This document shows, piece after piece, positions 1 to 11,690 of a stretch of DNA of 64,000 bases. Made by a program: the position numbers and the translations under genes. The DNA comes from Luscinia megarhynchos. Its lineage: Eukaryota > Chordata > Aves > Passeriformes > Turdidae. The notes below the pieces were generated by a model, which had not been told where the DNA came from, searched no databases, and saw only the letters and a list, made by a program, of their open reading frames with translations. Position 1 is the first letter of the stretch; every line of letters begins with the position of its first letter. The stretch is taken from contig CM067570.1 of NCBI GenBank assembly GCA_034336665.1, forward strand, positions 10,686,002 to 10,750,001. Direction: 5' to 3'.

Positions 1-1089
1 CCTTGGGATGTGCAGCGTTTTTTTTAGCAGTCTGGATGGGGACTGGCCCTAAGCACTGGTCATACTCCAGGCTTCACAGTGAGAATCTGCAGTTTGGGCA
101 AAATTGCAGGCTTGGATTTGGCTACCTCCAGTAAAATTAAAACATTTCATTTCATTAAAACAGTTCATAACTGCTGGACTCTCCCAGGCAGTTACAAGCT
201 TGTTCTTGGCATACAGCTGACCTGCAGCTGGCACATGGCACTGCTTCATATTAGGAGTGTGGGGCTCTTTTTGGAAATCAATTTGGCAGCAGCTAGGGAA
301 TTACGAAGTTAGAGTCTTAAAATACTGAGAAAAAATGAACAAGGCATCCTGGGAAGGAATAGGTTGAAGGACTAAGGTTTTTCAGTGTTATCCACTGTCT
401 CAATATTGTTCAGCTCTAGGGCTCTGACTTCTGTTGCCCTTGATCAAGCTGACATTTACCCACTGACTCTGACTCCAGTAAGACACCAACTCAGGGCTGC
501 ACATGACACTGATTTCCCTCCACTTTCCAGCACACAAGACCTCCACACATTTAATGAATGCAATTGGGTGTAGGAGATAGAGAACACAGTGAAGGATATG
601 AGTTTTTGGTAATGTTCCTTTTTCACCTTGGTTTGGTAATTTATTACTTTCCATTTCAAGCTTGAAACCATTATTTTCATGCACATTTTGAATTTCCCTA
701 TTACAATAAGGAAAAGAAGATGGAACTCTACCCCAAATACTGGTTACAGCTTTCTAAGGAACACTGAAGTCTCTTGGACTGTGGTAAAATCTCCCAGGAA
801 AAGTGGCAGAAATCCAGATACTTGGCACATTTTGCAACTAGTCCAGACAAAACACTAGTAAATGTACTCTGCTTTGGCACAGAATAGGCTGTGGGATGTT
901 ATGAAGCTTTCCTGTATGCAACTTTTTATCATTTCATGACCATAATGAGTGTGAAACTTGAATTACTCATCTGCTGATTGCAGACCACGTAGAGCTGTAG
1001 AGGAGCATAGGACCCTATCATGTGTCTTTTTTTTTAAGATTTTTTTTTCTCCTAGATTGAGATCATTGTTTGGATGATTAGTACATGAA

Positions 1090-1230
1090 AATGGCCATAT
1101 TGGCTCAGACTAGAAGTCTGTCTAGTTTAGTACCTTCTTTCTAGGATTAGCCAGTAATGGCTGCACTGGGAGTAGTAGAGCGTGCATGAAGTGAGATTTC
1201 TATAACTGTCTTTTCCAGTTTCTAGCAAGG
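1090..1230 (+). repeat. Ancient amniote interspersed repeat, degraded copy
   Basis: The stretch ATGGCCATATTGGCTCAGAC, followed by AAGTCTGTCTAG, TTAGTACCTTCTTTCT and GCCAGTAATGGCTGCACTGG, parallels a repeat common in turtles, crocodilians and birds (pattern: CCATACTGG-TCAGACC-GGTC-ATCTAG-CAGTA-CCTG-TCT-ACAGTGGCC). The match is recalled from memory. The copy is clearly diverged, and I do not know its formal family name. Boundaries are approximate. Confidence 0.5.
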
Positions 1231-3043
1231 ATATCTGACAATGAAAAAGTCCTTTTGCCTTTTGTGCATTTTTCCCACAACAACCATTTCCTATCTAAGG
1301 AAAGTTTGGCTTTAAGTGTATCTGAAAGCTATACAAAATGGATCGCCCTGGCCTTCACATCTCTGTGCTGTGCTTCATTTCTGGATCTTTACTGGGAAAA
1401 AAGGATCATTTAATGCAGTGGCCAAAAATATAACGTGAAGCTTCATCATCAATAATTATTACAATGTGGCTTGTACAACATGTCCATCATGTGAGGTGCC
1501 ACAGTAGTCAGTGGTGTACACCCTGCAGTATGCTTGTGCTTAAATGACTAAATGCTGTGCTGGCCTTAGCTTTAAATGATTTCACAGCTCTTCCTTCTGC
1601 CAGCCCCATTTTTTACATTTAACATTGTATTTACTGTGTTTTTAAAAACAGCCATCCTCTGTAGTAAAGTGCTGTAGAAACTCTTTTGGAAGGGGATTTT
1701 ATATATCACTGTATAAAATCTGCATGTATGTGGGGATGGAAAAAATGTGAAATGTTGTAATGTCTCACTCACATTGGTTGGGAAACCAAGTCCCTAGAAC
1801 TACCCTGAGCCCTGAATGCCAATGCTATTTCAGTCAGAGGTGTGGAGCTGCTGAGGACGTGCAGAATGGATGCACTGGCAACTCATCTTTATGTGTGTTT
1901 GAAATCATAGAGAAATACGGTTAAAAATAAAATATAGGATCCATTTTTCAAACCAGCTGTGTCCCATTTCTAGTGTAAGCAGTCCCTTATTGCTCTTGTG
2001 ATGCCCAAAGACCTTTACAAGTTTCTTCCAGCTTCTTGATGTCCCAATATTTTCCTCTATATTGGAGTTTGCTCCATTCACAAGTCTGTCATTGTGCACC
2101 AGTGCCTCATGTTACCTACCATCAGCCTGCCCATTTCAGGTCACTGAAAGTGTTTGAGAGACTCTAAACAAAAATATAGAGGTATCAGACTGCAGGTCTG
2201 TTTGCACTAACTTTATGAATGACATCTGCAGGAATTGAAAATCTCATTATGTGTGAATTTAATCAGAATCAGCTTTATCACTAGATAGGATTTAAAGGTA
2301 GGAGACTGTATTTGTTTGAAAATATGTGCTTGCAGTTATTGAAAAAAGTTGCATAGGAAAATATACTATGGACATCGGTAAGATTAAATTTGGCAATGCA
2401 AATTTTCTTAAGCTGCAGCATCATCTTGGGGATCTTGTGGCATGGGCTAATTAATCCTCCATCCTCTGCCTCAGGCCTCGTAGTCCTGGGGGAATTTTTA
2501 GAGCTGTGCCTTTACTGCTACTGTTGTTAAAAATGCTCACGTAGAAAAGGCATGACTTTCCTCTCTCCTCTTTAGCTCAGCTCTTGTGACTGGGACCTAT
2601 AGCATCCCATAATAATGAAGGCAATAGACTCACTTGTCGCTATTTAAATTATTCTAATTTTTATGTTACCCCAATTAGCACTTTCCTAGAAAGACCTTTA
2701 TACCGACTTGTTTTGTTTCAAGACATTTAAAGCAGCAGTGGTCAGATGTATGAATCACATGTGAGAACACTGTTCATTGCCCGTGTGTTTTTGTGGTGAC
2801 TGATGTTGGCCTTTCCTTACAATCTCTTGAATTTAGCATGGTATTTACTATGGACACATTATGAAATTGAGGAGGGAGGTGTCCACGCTGGGGCAAACAT
2901 TTACACCTGGGATATTTGAAATTTCAGGTTGTCAGTGGCAGCCATTGCACTGGATGTTTTATAAGACATACCTAAGGGTACACAGAGAGAGGTATTTAGG
3001 GAGCTGTGCATTTCCCTTCTTTATGGTTGTGAATTGGGGTGTG

Positions 3044-3104
3044 GGTTTTTAAAATTTTTTTCGGTTTTTGTTGTTTTGTTCTGTTTTGTTTTGGTTTTTT
3101 GTGC
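3044..3104. repeat. T/G-rich low-complexity stretch
   Basis: Runs of T broken by single G residues, with repeated TTTTG units, end about 130 bases before the splice acceptor at 3236. No coding content. Confidence 0.7.
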
Positions 3105-3236
3105 TGTTTGTGGAATATTACCTTATGTACTTGAGCACAAGTGGAGTTGCAAGGAAAGGGGAACTCCACCCTTCCCCATGTTACATGCTCTGGATAAGCA
3201 TTTGCCTTCCTGAAAGTGGAATTATTTGTATTTCAG

Positions 3237-3288
3237 GTATCCTCCGTGGGCCTATCTTGGAAGCTAGATCTGCAGCCGCCCTTCAGTC
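3237..3288 (+). other. SEMA5B: 5' UTR segment of the first coding SEMA5B exon
   Basis: The segment lies between a splice acceptor (TTTGTATTTCAG ending at 3236) and the start codon at 3289. A TAG at 3265-3267 is in frame with that ATG, so translation cannot extend further 5' in this transcript. The acceptor implies at least one more non-coding exon upstream, outside or unrecognised in the window. Confidence 0.8.
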
Positions 3289-3442
3289 ATGATTGTTTCA
3301 AGATTAAAGGCCATTTCCCTGTCATTGCCAAGCCTTTTTCTTCTTGCTTTTCATCTCTCGGCATCACAGAATGTACCTGAATACACTGAAGCTGAGCATC
3401 AGCAATGTGTTAGGAAAGAACACCCCACAATTGCTTTTGAAG
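3289..3442 (+). CDS. SEMA5B: SEMA5B coding exon 1: signal peptide and mature N-terminus
   Basis: This exon encodes residues 1-51 plus the first base of codon 52. Residues 1 to about 27 form a typical signal peptide: a basic start (R5, K7), a hydrophobic core with several Leu and Phe, then Ser-Ala-Ser as a plausible cleavage site. The remaining residues (about 28-51) are a polar spacer with one Cys (C40) ending in RKEHPTIAFE, which precedes the sema domain in SEMA5B. The start is supported by the in-frame stop at 3265-3267 and a G at position -3. The donor is GAAG|GTAAGAG at 3443, a strong consensus. The phase is 1, and the split codon is completed by the next exon to Asp. The open frame reading past 3442 to 3525 is intron read-through. 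The signal peptide implies entry into the secretory pathway; the protein's membrane anchor is encoded far downstream. Confidence 0.95.
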
Positions 3443-4265
3443 GTAAGAGCTTCTATTCCTGTTTCAGATTCCAATTGGATGATCCATTTAGGTTTAGTCT
3501 GTGCTGTTTTTCTTTACAACTGTGATCCACAGGCCAGGGGAAGTGGCCTGACGAATCATTTTCCCTTTGATGCTTTACAGTGTTTGAATTCTGAGGTTTC
3601 ACAGCAGCCACTTAATTCAGGCAGTTTTGGGACTACTGGTCTAAGAATCTCAATTTTCTACTCTGTTGCAGGCTCCCTGTAATCTTGTGCTATGCTGAAA
3701 CTGTGTTTCGCTTTCCTTTTCTCTAACTGGTTTCAGTATTTCCCCACCTGGCTTGCTGGAGCCAGACACTTAATAAGTGAAATGTGATAGAGAATTTGGA
3801 TACGCTTGAATGCAAGAGAAGTGAGTTGATTTAAAATTGCAGGGATTGGCTGTGCTTTTGTTTGTAGCATTCCTGGTTTGGTTTGGTTTTATTATGTGCT
3901 TGTCACCTGGGCTAGTAGTTTTTCTGTTGTTCATCTGAGCATTTAACTTGAATGTGAGAGGGGGCCTTTGTGTGGCAATGGCCAATTCTTTTCCTGCTCT
4001 TTTGAAGAGTAGGATTTCTCATGTCCTAATCCAGTCAGATTTCCAATGAACATACATGTCATGTCCTCCTATATTGTTGTCTGGATAATCTTTCTACTTA
4101 TCCACACAACAGCTAGATCTTTATACTGGTACCATTATTATTTGAAAATTTGCCCCAGACTAGTGTGTTAAACTCAGTGTGCCAGCATCAGCAGCTGCTG
4201 AGTCTCCCTGTTAAAAACGTTTTCCTCCAAAATGTTGGAATATCGATTTTGGTTCCCATTTAAGA

Positions 4266-4362
4266 CTTTGCAATGCATCTCCAGTTACATTCTTTGCTAA
4301 AGGATGTAATTGAGTACCTTGCAATGTGTCTCTAGTTAGGTTCTTTGCTAAAGGCAATTTAG
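4266..4362. repeat. Imperfect tandem duplication, 51-bp period
   Basis: Two copies lie head to tail. The core TTCTTTGCTAAAGG occurs at 4290-4303 and at 4341-4354, exactly 51 bases apart. The segment TTGCAATG at the start of each unit and CTAGTTA/CCAGTTA in the middle are also shared. The second copy ends near 4362. It looks like an old local duplication. Confidence 0.85.
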
Positions 4363-5113
4363 TTGTGGTTTTGTGACCTTTGAGATAGGGTTTCCAGGAA
4401 GAAAGTAGTCAAAGGCTTCCTTGCTGACCTTTCAAGGGTCTTCTAGAGAGCTTTACTATTCTTCACAGAGTAGGAAACTCTTGTCTCTTAATTTGGAAAG
4501 TTTAAGAGATTTCTTGTCTGTTTTCCATTATCCATGCCTTAAAGGTTTAAGTGGATTAAAATAAATTAGCAGAATCTTTAAGCCTACATGATACTGCACT
4601 GCTTCTAACCTTGCTTTGGTAGATAAACCTAGATTTTAATTGCTAAATAAATCTAACCATTTGTTTTAACTGGGGAGGGCCAAAAGGAGAAGCCCTTGCT
4701 GTTAAAAAACAGTGAAATTCAATTCAGTAGATAAAAAAATAATGAGAGTATTATAGGTACAGAAAAAGTGTTGCTCTCTCTATTAACCAGGAAAACCCAA
4801 CTTTGAGTTTATAGAGGATGTGTCTGTGCAATCCTGCACTGAGGTAAATCATTCTGCAGGGAATATTAAATGCCCCAATTTCTGAAGTTGAGGAATTGGT
4901 GGGCATTTCTTGGCAGTCAATATGAGTGCTACTCTGCAGAATTGATGGCTGTGTAAACACACTCATAATCTGCCAGTTTGCTTTGTTTTAATAAAGCATG
5001 AATATTTCACAGGAAAAAGAAAATCTGTCCTCCTCTTTCTCTGTTCTTGTTCCCTTCCTTCCTTCAATGATGGAGGGCAAAAACTGGTGAGTTAATTAGA
5101 ACCTGACAATTGT

Positions 5114-5132
5114 GCAAAAGAAAGAAAGAAAG
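5114..5132. repeat. Short (AAAG)n run
   Basis: About four AAAG units occur here. It is a minor microsatellite with no other signal. Confidence 0.6.
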
Positions 5133-6469
5133 ATTAAAATTGCAGACACATCCAGAAAATGGCCCAGATTATCATTTGAGTTTCTTTAACCCGAATTAGA
5201 TTCAGAGTTATGTTTTTCACATTACCCGTTTCCTTGTGATTGTCCATGATACAGTTTAATCTTGTATTTTCTGCTGCAAAGCTCAGCAGAAAAAGAAAAT
5301 ACACAGGAATTAAATTAAAGGCACCTTTTGTCAACTGCACATAGCTTTTAAGGTCTGGTGAAGAGGGCTGACATGTCCAAAACTACACTTCAGTTCAAAA
5401 TCTGATTTCTCTTTAAGCTATACCCAGTTCTGATGCTGGCACACGCAGGTTTAGGCTGCAATGGTAGACAAGTAGGGGAATCTAAATATTTATGTGGTAT
5501 TCCCATATTGCTCTGAGGATGTCTCTGCTTAACAGTGTGGCCCAGGGGCTTTTTGTGGGTCTCCAGATGCATGGAGTCATGAATCACAACCTGGTACACA
5601 ATGGGAGTGTGTAATGACTGAAAGAGTGACCCCAGCAGAGCTCTTCTGATGCTCCTGCTGCCAGGGGAAAGGATTATGTTACACCAGCAATTTTCTGTGG
5701 ATGGGCCATAATAATAATAAGGCCTCTGACCATTCAGTCATACAGGGTGCATTAATTTACTGCCAGAATGAATAGGTTAACAAAACAGTTTATGTTACAA
5801 AGGGGTTGAATAACTTCTTTTTCACAACCTTGCTAACCAGGCTTCCCATCACCAGACAAATGGGTTGCCGCAGCATGTTTTGTGTTCTCTAGTCTTCAGT
5901 TCCCACTTTGCTTGTGCTCAGTCTCTTTTTATTATATTTTCCACCTAGATTATATTCTTAACATCCCGTTGACTGGATAATATCCTTGTTGTAGAAGAAT
6001 CCAAGTAAAACTTTCTGTCTATTTCCCCCTTATTTCCTGAGAAATTGTGTTGGTTTTTTTTTTGTTGCTCTTACTGAATCTTATCCACACTAGCCAATCA
6101 TCTGTTTGAATTGGCATCTCTTTGTCTTGCTATGAGAGTGGGTAAGAAAGATAGAATCCAGTACATGTCCTATTTAAGGAGAAAGAAGACTATATATGTA
6201 GAATACTTTTACTTTAGCTGTGTTCAGATCTGAAGAAATGCCTGCTTCTTTACAGACTCCATTCCCAAAATTATTTATGCCATTACTTGTGACATAGAGA
6301 AAATGGTCTAGACAAGTCGAGGGAATTCTAGATATACATACTTTTAATGCTAAAGATAATATTTGCTCTGCCAGGAGAGATGTGGGCTGGGGAGGGGCCA
6401 TGAGCTGAATAGTTTATCCTCACAGCCTGCATGGAGATCCTGAGGGACATGATGGGAATTTTGTGCTGC

Positions 6470-6550
6470 AAACACCGTGCTGTGTGTTTGCACAGTACCA
6501 AACTAATACAACGGTGCCCCAGTTTCCCTAGGGCTTATAAATGGTGCTCA
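6470..6550 (+). repeat. Possible ancient MIR-like repeat tail
   Basis: TGTGTTTGCACAGTACC, AATACAACGGTGCCCC and GGGCTTATAAATGG in this order parallel the 3' part of an old amniote repeat (TGTTTGTACAGTGCCTAG-ACAATGGGGCCC). The same family is much clearer at 47.9 kb in this window. Divergence is high, so the call is tentative. Confidence 0.4.
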
Positions 6551-9500
6551 TTGTACAGTTCACCAGCAACAATAGCATACCCAGTTTGGGCCTTTCATAA
6601 TTAGATTGTTCTACTCTGTGCTTATAGAAAATCCAGTTAAAGTTTGATTTCCCTTGTTAGATCGATAAGAAAATGATCTTCTACATCCCAGGAGGCTGTT
6701 TCCAGTGGCTTACTACCTATTTGTAGTGAGTAGCTACATTAAGGATGTTGCATACTTGTTTGTTTTCCAGTGAGTTGAGAATTTAGTGAAACAAGTCAAG
6801 TGTATTCTTATTGCATCCCTTTTTATTTATACATGCATGTACACATGCATCCAAGTCCCATTTCACAAAACAGTTTGTCATCCCAGCACAGCTCCCCTGT
6901 GGTCCACTCTGGTAAGCCAAACACCAGAGAATTTGTTTCTACTTCTTGTCAATCATGTTCATATTTCTCATTTTTTCTGTATGGATCTTACTGCCAATAG
7001 ATCAGTGCCTGCATTTGCAATTGGGCCCTGCCTGTGTCATACTGTTCTCCTTGCCAGCAGTATACTTCATCATTGTACAGCTCCTTCTTGGATATAAAGC
7101 ACTTTTGCTACTCCTTAAAGACATTTGGAACTCCTTTGTAATGTGCCTCTTGGGAAAACCAGAAATGTCTTCCATGCCAATTCTATATGAGGTTTGTTAT
7201 TTCAAGAGCCAGAGCCATGAGGGACATGCATTCATGTTTGTAATGGCTGCAGACTGTTTGGCTTCATCTTGTTTACCAAGGAAGTGCTTAAAAGTTTGCA
7301 GACTTATCTGTGTTACATGAATCATTTGGATGTTCACAACTTCACTGGAAATGAGTTGTAGACAGGTTTCCGCTTGCAGTTCCTACCATTATTTGTATCT
7401 CATTAATTTAATCAATTAAATCAGTATGCTCTAGAAAAAGTATGAATATTTCCCAGGTTTGTCCCTGTTGTGCCTCTCAGGGCTTTTCCCCTAGGTCATG
7501 GCAGTCAGGGTAAGATGGAAAAACATAATTTGTCCCTGCTTTAATAATTACAGCCTGTCTTCATCCATAAAAATACCTCAGCTGATCCCATGCTGAGGCA
7601 TAGGACAGAGGTAGACTTGAATAAATAGCTTGTATCTCAGATCTTCTCAGAACTGCAAATCTCAGCTTTGCAGACTGTATCATCATGGCTGGTGTGAGTT
7701 TTCAATGTGTGGCATTTTATCCATTGTCTAATTCTCAATCTCTCCTAGATGCAGATAAGTTCTCTGTCTATTGCCTGAATTTTTCAAAGTGATTTAGTTT
7801 GGTAGCGTTTAAATCTGGGGTTTTACTTCAGACTATATAATTATTACCTCCTACCAGATAAATGTGATTCAGGTGATTTGAATGTAGTTTGCTATGTATT
7901 TTCTCAATATTTTATTTCTTTAAACAACATTTTATTGAAATGTGGCCAGCTTCAAACATTGAAACCTGTGGGGAGCATCTAGATGTTTTCTTGTATTGAA
8001 AGCAAAAGCTGTTTTAACTTTGTGGGCTGAAGGATAATAAGGTATGATTTATTTGTTTAGAAAGTTCTTGACAGTTCACCAAACACCCCCAGTATTGTTG
8101 AATTGGTCAATAATACATTATTCTCTTTACTGTATACTGATGGGAAAAAAAGCACATTAACATTCATCAACTCCAAAGGCCAGCTATGGGAAAGCCCCAT
8201 AGGAAATTCTGGTCAAGATTTACACTTTTCTTGAGCAAGTGAAATTTTGACAATCCAAACCAAATTTTAGTTAATGAAAGATGAAGGTTGTGAGGTGAAG
8301 TATTAGAGGTGTATCTTCGTAAGCATTAAGGGAAGGCACAATACATTATGGGAGAATTGTCTTCCAGCTCATTGCCTTGCTGTTCTTGGTTCTCTATACA
8401 TGGAGTCCAAACATTAACTAATGATGGAATTTCGAATGGAAGCTGGTGGCATCCTGTGGGTGCTTCAAAATATTTGACATTCAGTGCATTTCTGTATGGA
8501 TTTTGTTTGCATTAGAAAGCAAAGCTTATAGCAATTTTCCTTTTAATCTTGAAAAATAGAACTGTGGCAAATGGAAACTAGAACTTTCTTCTTTAGATTT
8601 GATTTAGAATTTGTTTGAAAATTATGACTGATAAAGCCATGAATATACAGTAGTTAGAGAAATAATTGCTCTCAGGCAAAACTTCTGAAAATTACACCCA
8701 ATCGCTCTCAAGATATTTTTCATTCCATAATAATAATAATTTTAACAGTAATGGTGCTTGTTCTTTAAGACTTCCTCATTAATGATGTTAAAGTCACATC
8801 ACAAATAATTGCATGACAAGCAGGAGAGAAAAGGAAGACTTTGCAGTGAAGCTCCAGGAAGTGAAGTGATCAAGTAACTTACATATGGGAATGAGGGAAG
8901 GTAAAAACTTTAAAGAAGTTCAACAGCTCAAGGGAAGGAGCAGCCTCTGACCATGAGTGGTGGTGCTGATGAGAGGGACACATCCTCAGCAGCAGGACTG
9001 AGTGAGGCAGACTCACAGCATGGAGGAACAGGTACTCAGGTCACCATTATGCACAGACCAAGGCCATAAAAAACTCATGTGAGCAGCAGAGAAGCTGATT
9101 GTTATTCTCCAGAGGTGTAACTGAGGCTTAACAGCAGCATGTGCATGGTTCTGTCTTTGGCACAGGGGCTGGATCTAGGACATAGAGATGGGCAGCCTTT
9201 CTTTCAGATCTCGGACACATATCAGAGAAAGAGAACAGAGAGGAAATCTAAAGTGAAGTGCTTATCTTCTTTTTCTGTGGTTCAGTGCAAACAAAGACAT
9301 CCTTTGGAGAGACCTAATTTTCAATTTCAGATCTTGTTTAATATAGTTCCCTAACTGAACAAGTTTGTGGTGCAGCAGTGGTACAGCAGACCTCATTTAT
9401 TAAGCACATCTGCTTCTGGTGAGTGTTAATATATCACATTCTCCTAATACCTTCCATTCAAAGATGACAATATGCTTTGATAAAGTTCACTTTATTAGCA

Positions 9501-10689
9501 ATCTCATAAAAAATATTCTTGTTTTATCATACAGGGTTCACCCTGGAAAGCCCACAGATAGCTCAGTCAGGTTCTGAATATGGACTTTTCTTTGAAGTCA
9601 ATGGGGTTGTTTATTATTTGACAGTTTCCAGTTTAAAACACTGATTCGTATGAGAAACAACCTAATTTCAAAACTCTTTCAGGAATTTACAGCCTATGCT
9701 CTCCTTTGCTGTATCAGCCTCATGGTGGGAGCTTTGTCTGGAGAAGACAGGAGTCCTTGTAAACCTGGCAGCTACAGAGCACAAACTGGGCATCTCTAGT
9801 TCAGTCTTTGGTTAGCCAGCAAAGATCACCACCATCTGCTTCAGATGTTCGCCACAATCACACACTTCTTTTTCTGTGGCAGATCTGGTTACCTGCAGGA
9901 AAAATTCAAGGAGAGTTTAGCCCTACTTTCCCTGCCTTCTCCTACCTTCTCTCTAGGGAAAACTAGTCCTGAGTATTGCACCACCTCTGCTGGCACAAGT
10001 GGCTGATTTAGACATGTAACTGTAAGGAGAGTGAAAAAAATTTGCCTCCTGAGGTGGAGGAGACAGACTGAAGAATCCTTGAATGATGACAAAGGGGAGT
10101 TGGTTTTTTTCCCCATCAGACTGCAGTGATTGTAGGAGCCAGGATGCAGCTTGCTTTCTTGTCTGAGAAGAGGGATTATACTGATCAGAATGTCATAGGA
10201 AGCTGCAAGTGATGCATGAGCACTCCATCTTTCTAAGTGAGGGAGATTGCATGACAGCTGCGTGGCTTGTCTCAGTAAACAGCAGATCACAATACTTAAA
10301 CACTCTGCAACATCCTCGGGAGAACAAGAAGTCTTTGGGTTAGCTCTCCGTGGGGCTGTGTGTGGCAGTGCTTAGCCAAGTTTCACCAGCTGGTGGTGGG
10401 GTGCAGGCTGTGGCCACATGACACTGTGCAGTGCTGTGTGGGGTTGCTGGCAAGGTTGTTGAGGAGGGAAGGAAGTGTTATGGTGGTGTTTGTCCCAACT
10501 GACAGCCAGCTGAGGAAAGCCAAGTCCATTCTTTCCATAAAGTCCTGTGCTATGTAGACACACACATTTGGTCCTGTAAATCTTAAGCAGGGCAAATGGA
10601 CATGCTTATGTCTCATGGACACACATCCATGTCCAGCACTCCTGCAGCACTGTGGCATCCTCTCTTGCTATTTATTGGCCAAGGAGAAT

Positions 10690-10850
10690 GTGAAATGGTG
10701 TATTTGAGTCATCATCCCTGGAGGTATTTAAAAGAAGAGTAGATGTGGCTCTTAGGGATGTAGTTCAGTGCTGGACTTGGCAGTTCTGAGTTAATGAACT
10801 TGATGGCTGGACTTGATGATCTTAGAGGTATTTTCCTACCTAAATGGTTT
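10690..10850 (+). mobile_element. CR1 LINE 3' fragment, sense orientation
   Basis: The text CATCCCTGGAGGTATTTAAA, then AGATGTGGCTCTTAGGGA, GTGCTGGACTTGGCAGT and GGACTTGATGATCTTAGAGG, is the CR1 3' end of birds. The copy ends near CTACCTAAATGG, without the usual terminal octamer repeats. It is 5'-truncated, as CR1 insertions normally are, and encodes nothing. Confidence 0.85.
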
Positions 10851-11579
10851 TTTGTAGTTGGAGATTGAGGTCTTGGTGGGCCTGAGCTATAGGAACCATG
10901 TTGAAGAGGGAAGAGCCTCTCTCAAGTTACAGGACTTCTTTCCCAGTCTCCCAGCCTGAGGCCTGGGGACTCACCAAGTGAAAGTCTCCTGGCTCCTGGA
11001 AGTCTCCCAGCTTTGCCCTGGGTCAGGTCTGGATGGAACTTCTGACAACTCTTCACCATGTGCAAATTAGGAATTTGTGCAAAAAGGTGAATCAGAGAAG
11101 GATGAGACTGACCTCTCTGATGGAACAGAACTGCTGCATAGTGTAGAAATGTGCTGAATTGGGAATGTGAATTGCAGTCCTTCAATATCCTTCCTTGAGG
11201 TGGCCCCAGAACAACTGACCAGCACAGTGTTCCATACTGGAAGTGAGCACTAGTTCATGCTTATTATTTAGTGTTTGCTTTATCTGGGATTGAATCCCTG
11301 GGTTCTTTCTCATATATTGGTGTGTTTTGCCAGCTGCTCTATATTAATAATAAAAAAGTAAATAAACAAGCAGTTATAATTGTACTTTTGCAGAAATTTG
11401 GTTTGGACTAAGTTCTTTATTCTTCATATTGAAACAATTTAGCAACACTTGTTTTGAAGAAACAATTAACATTTAGGAAATAATCAAAATGCTTGGAATG
11501 CAATATGCAATACTTACTGCCTCCTGAACATCACGTGTGTTACAGATAATTACGCCTTGATGCAGCAGCCAGTATCCCT

Positions 11580-11690
11580 AAATCCATTTAACAATTGGAA
11601 CCACTGAGACATTAAATAGTTTATGATTTGCTCAAGACAGAGAACTCCTGTGTCAGTGCTATTCTGGGCTCTTGGGACCATGCCTACATC
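11580..11690 (-). repeat. MIR-like SINE, antisense, degraded
   Basis: Read on the + strand it shows the reverse-complement MIR pattern in order: AACCACTGAGACATTAAATA, GATTTGCTCAAGACA, then CTCCTGTGTCAGTGC and CTGGGCTCTTGG. These parallel AACTGAGGCACAGAGAGGTTAA, ACTTGCCCAAGGTCA and the AGTGGCAGAGC/GAACCCAG end of MIR as I remember it. Confidence 0.55.

Larger units (their letters stand above)
1..3236. other. Non-coding sequence upstream of the first coding exon
   Basis: No coding exon, RNA gene or CpG-rich promoter is visible. It is probably the 3' end of an upstream intron, because the exon at 3237 begins with a splice acceptor. Contents seen are an ancient repeat at about 1090-1230 and a T/G-rich low-complexity stretch at about 3044-3104. 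The short open frames here show no family resemblance. Confidence 0.7.

Noticed and set aside
3344..3682. 112-codon frame overlapping the first coding exon
   Set aside because: It is in a different frame from the SEMA5B reading and runs through the splice donor into the intron.
9889..10290. 133-codon minus-strand frame in intron 1
   Set aside because: No motif, signal peptide or compositional difference from flanking intron.
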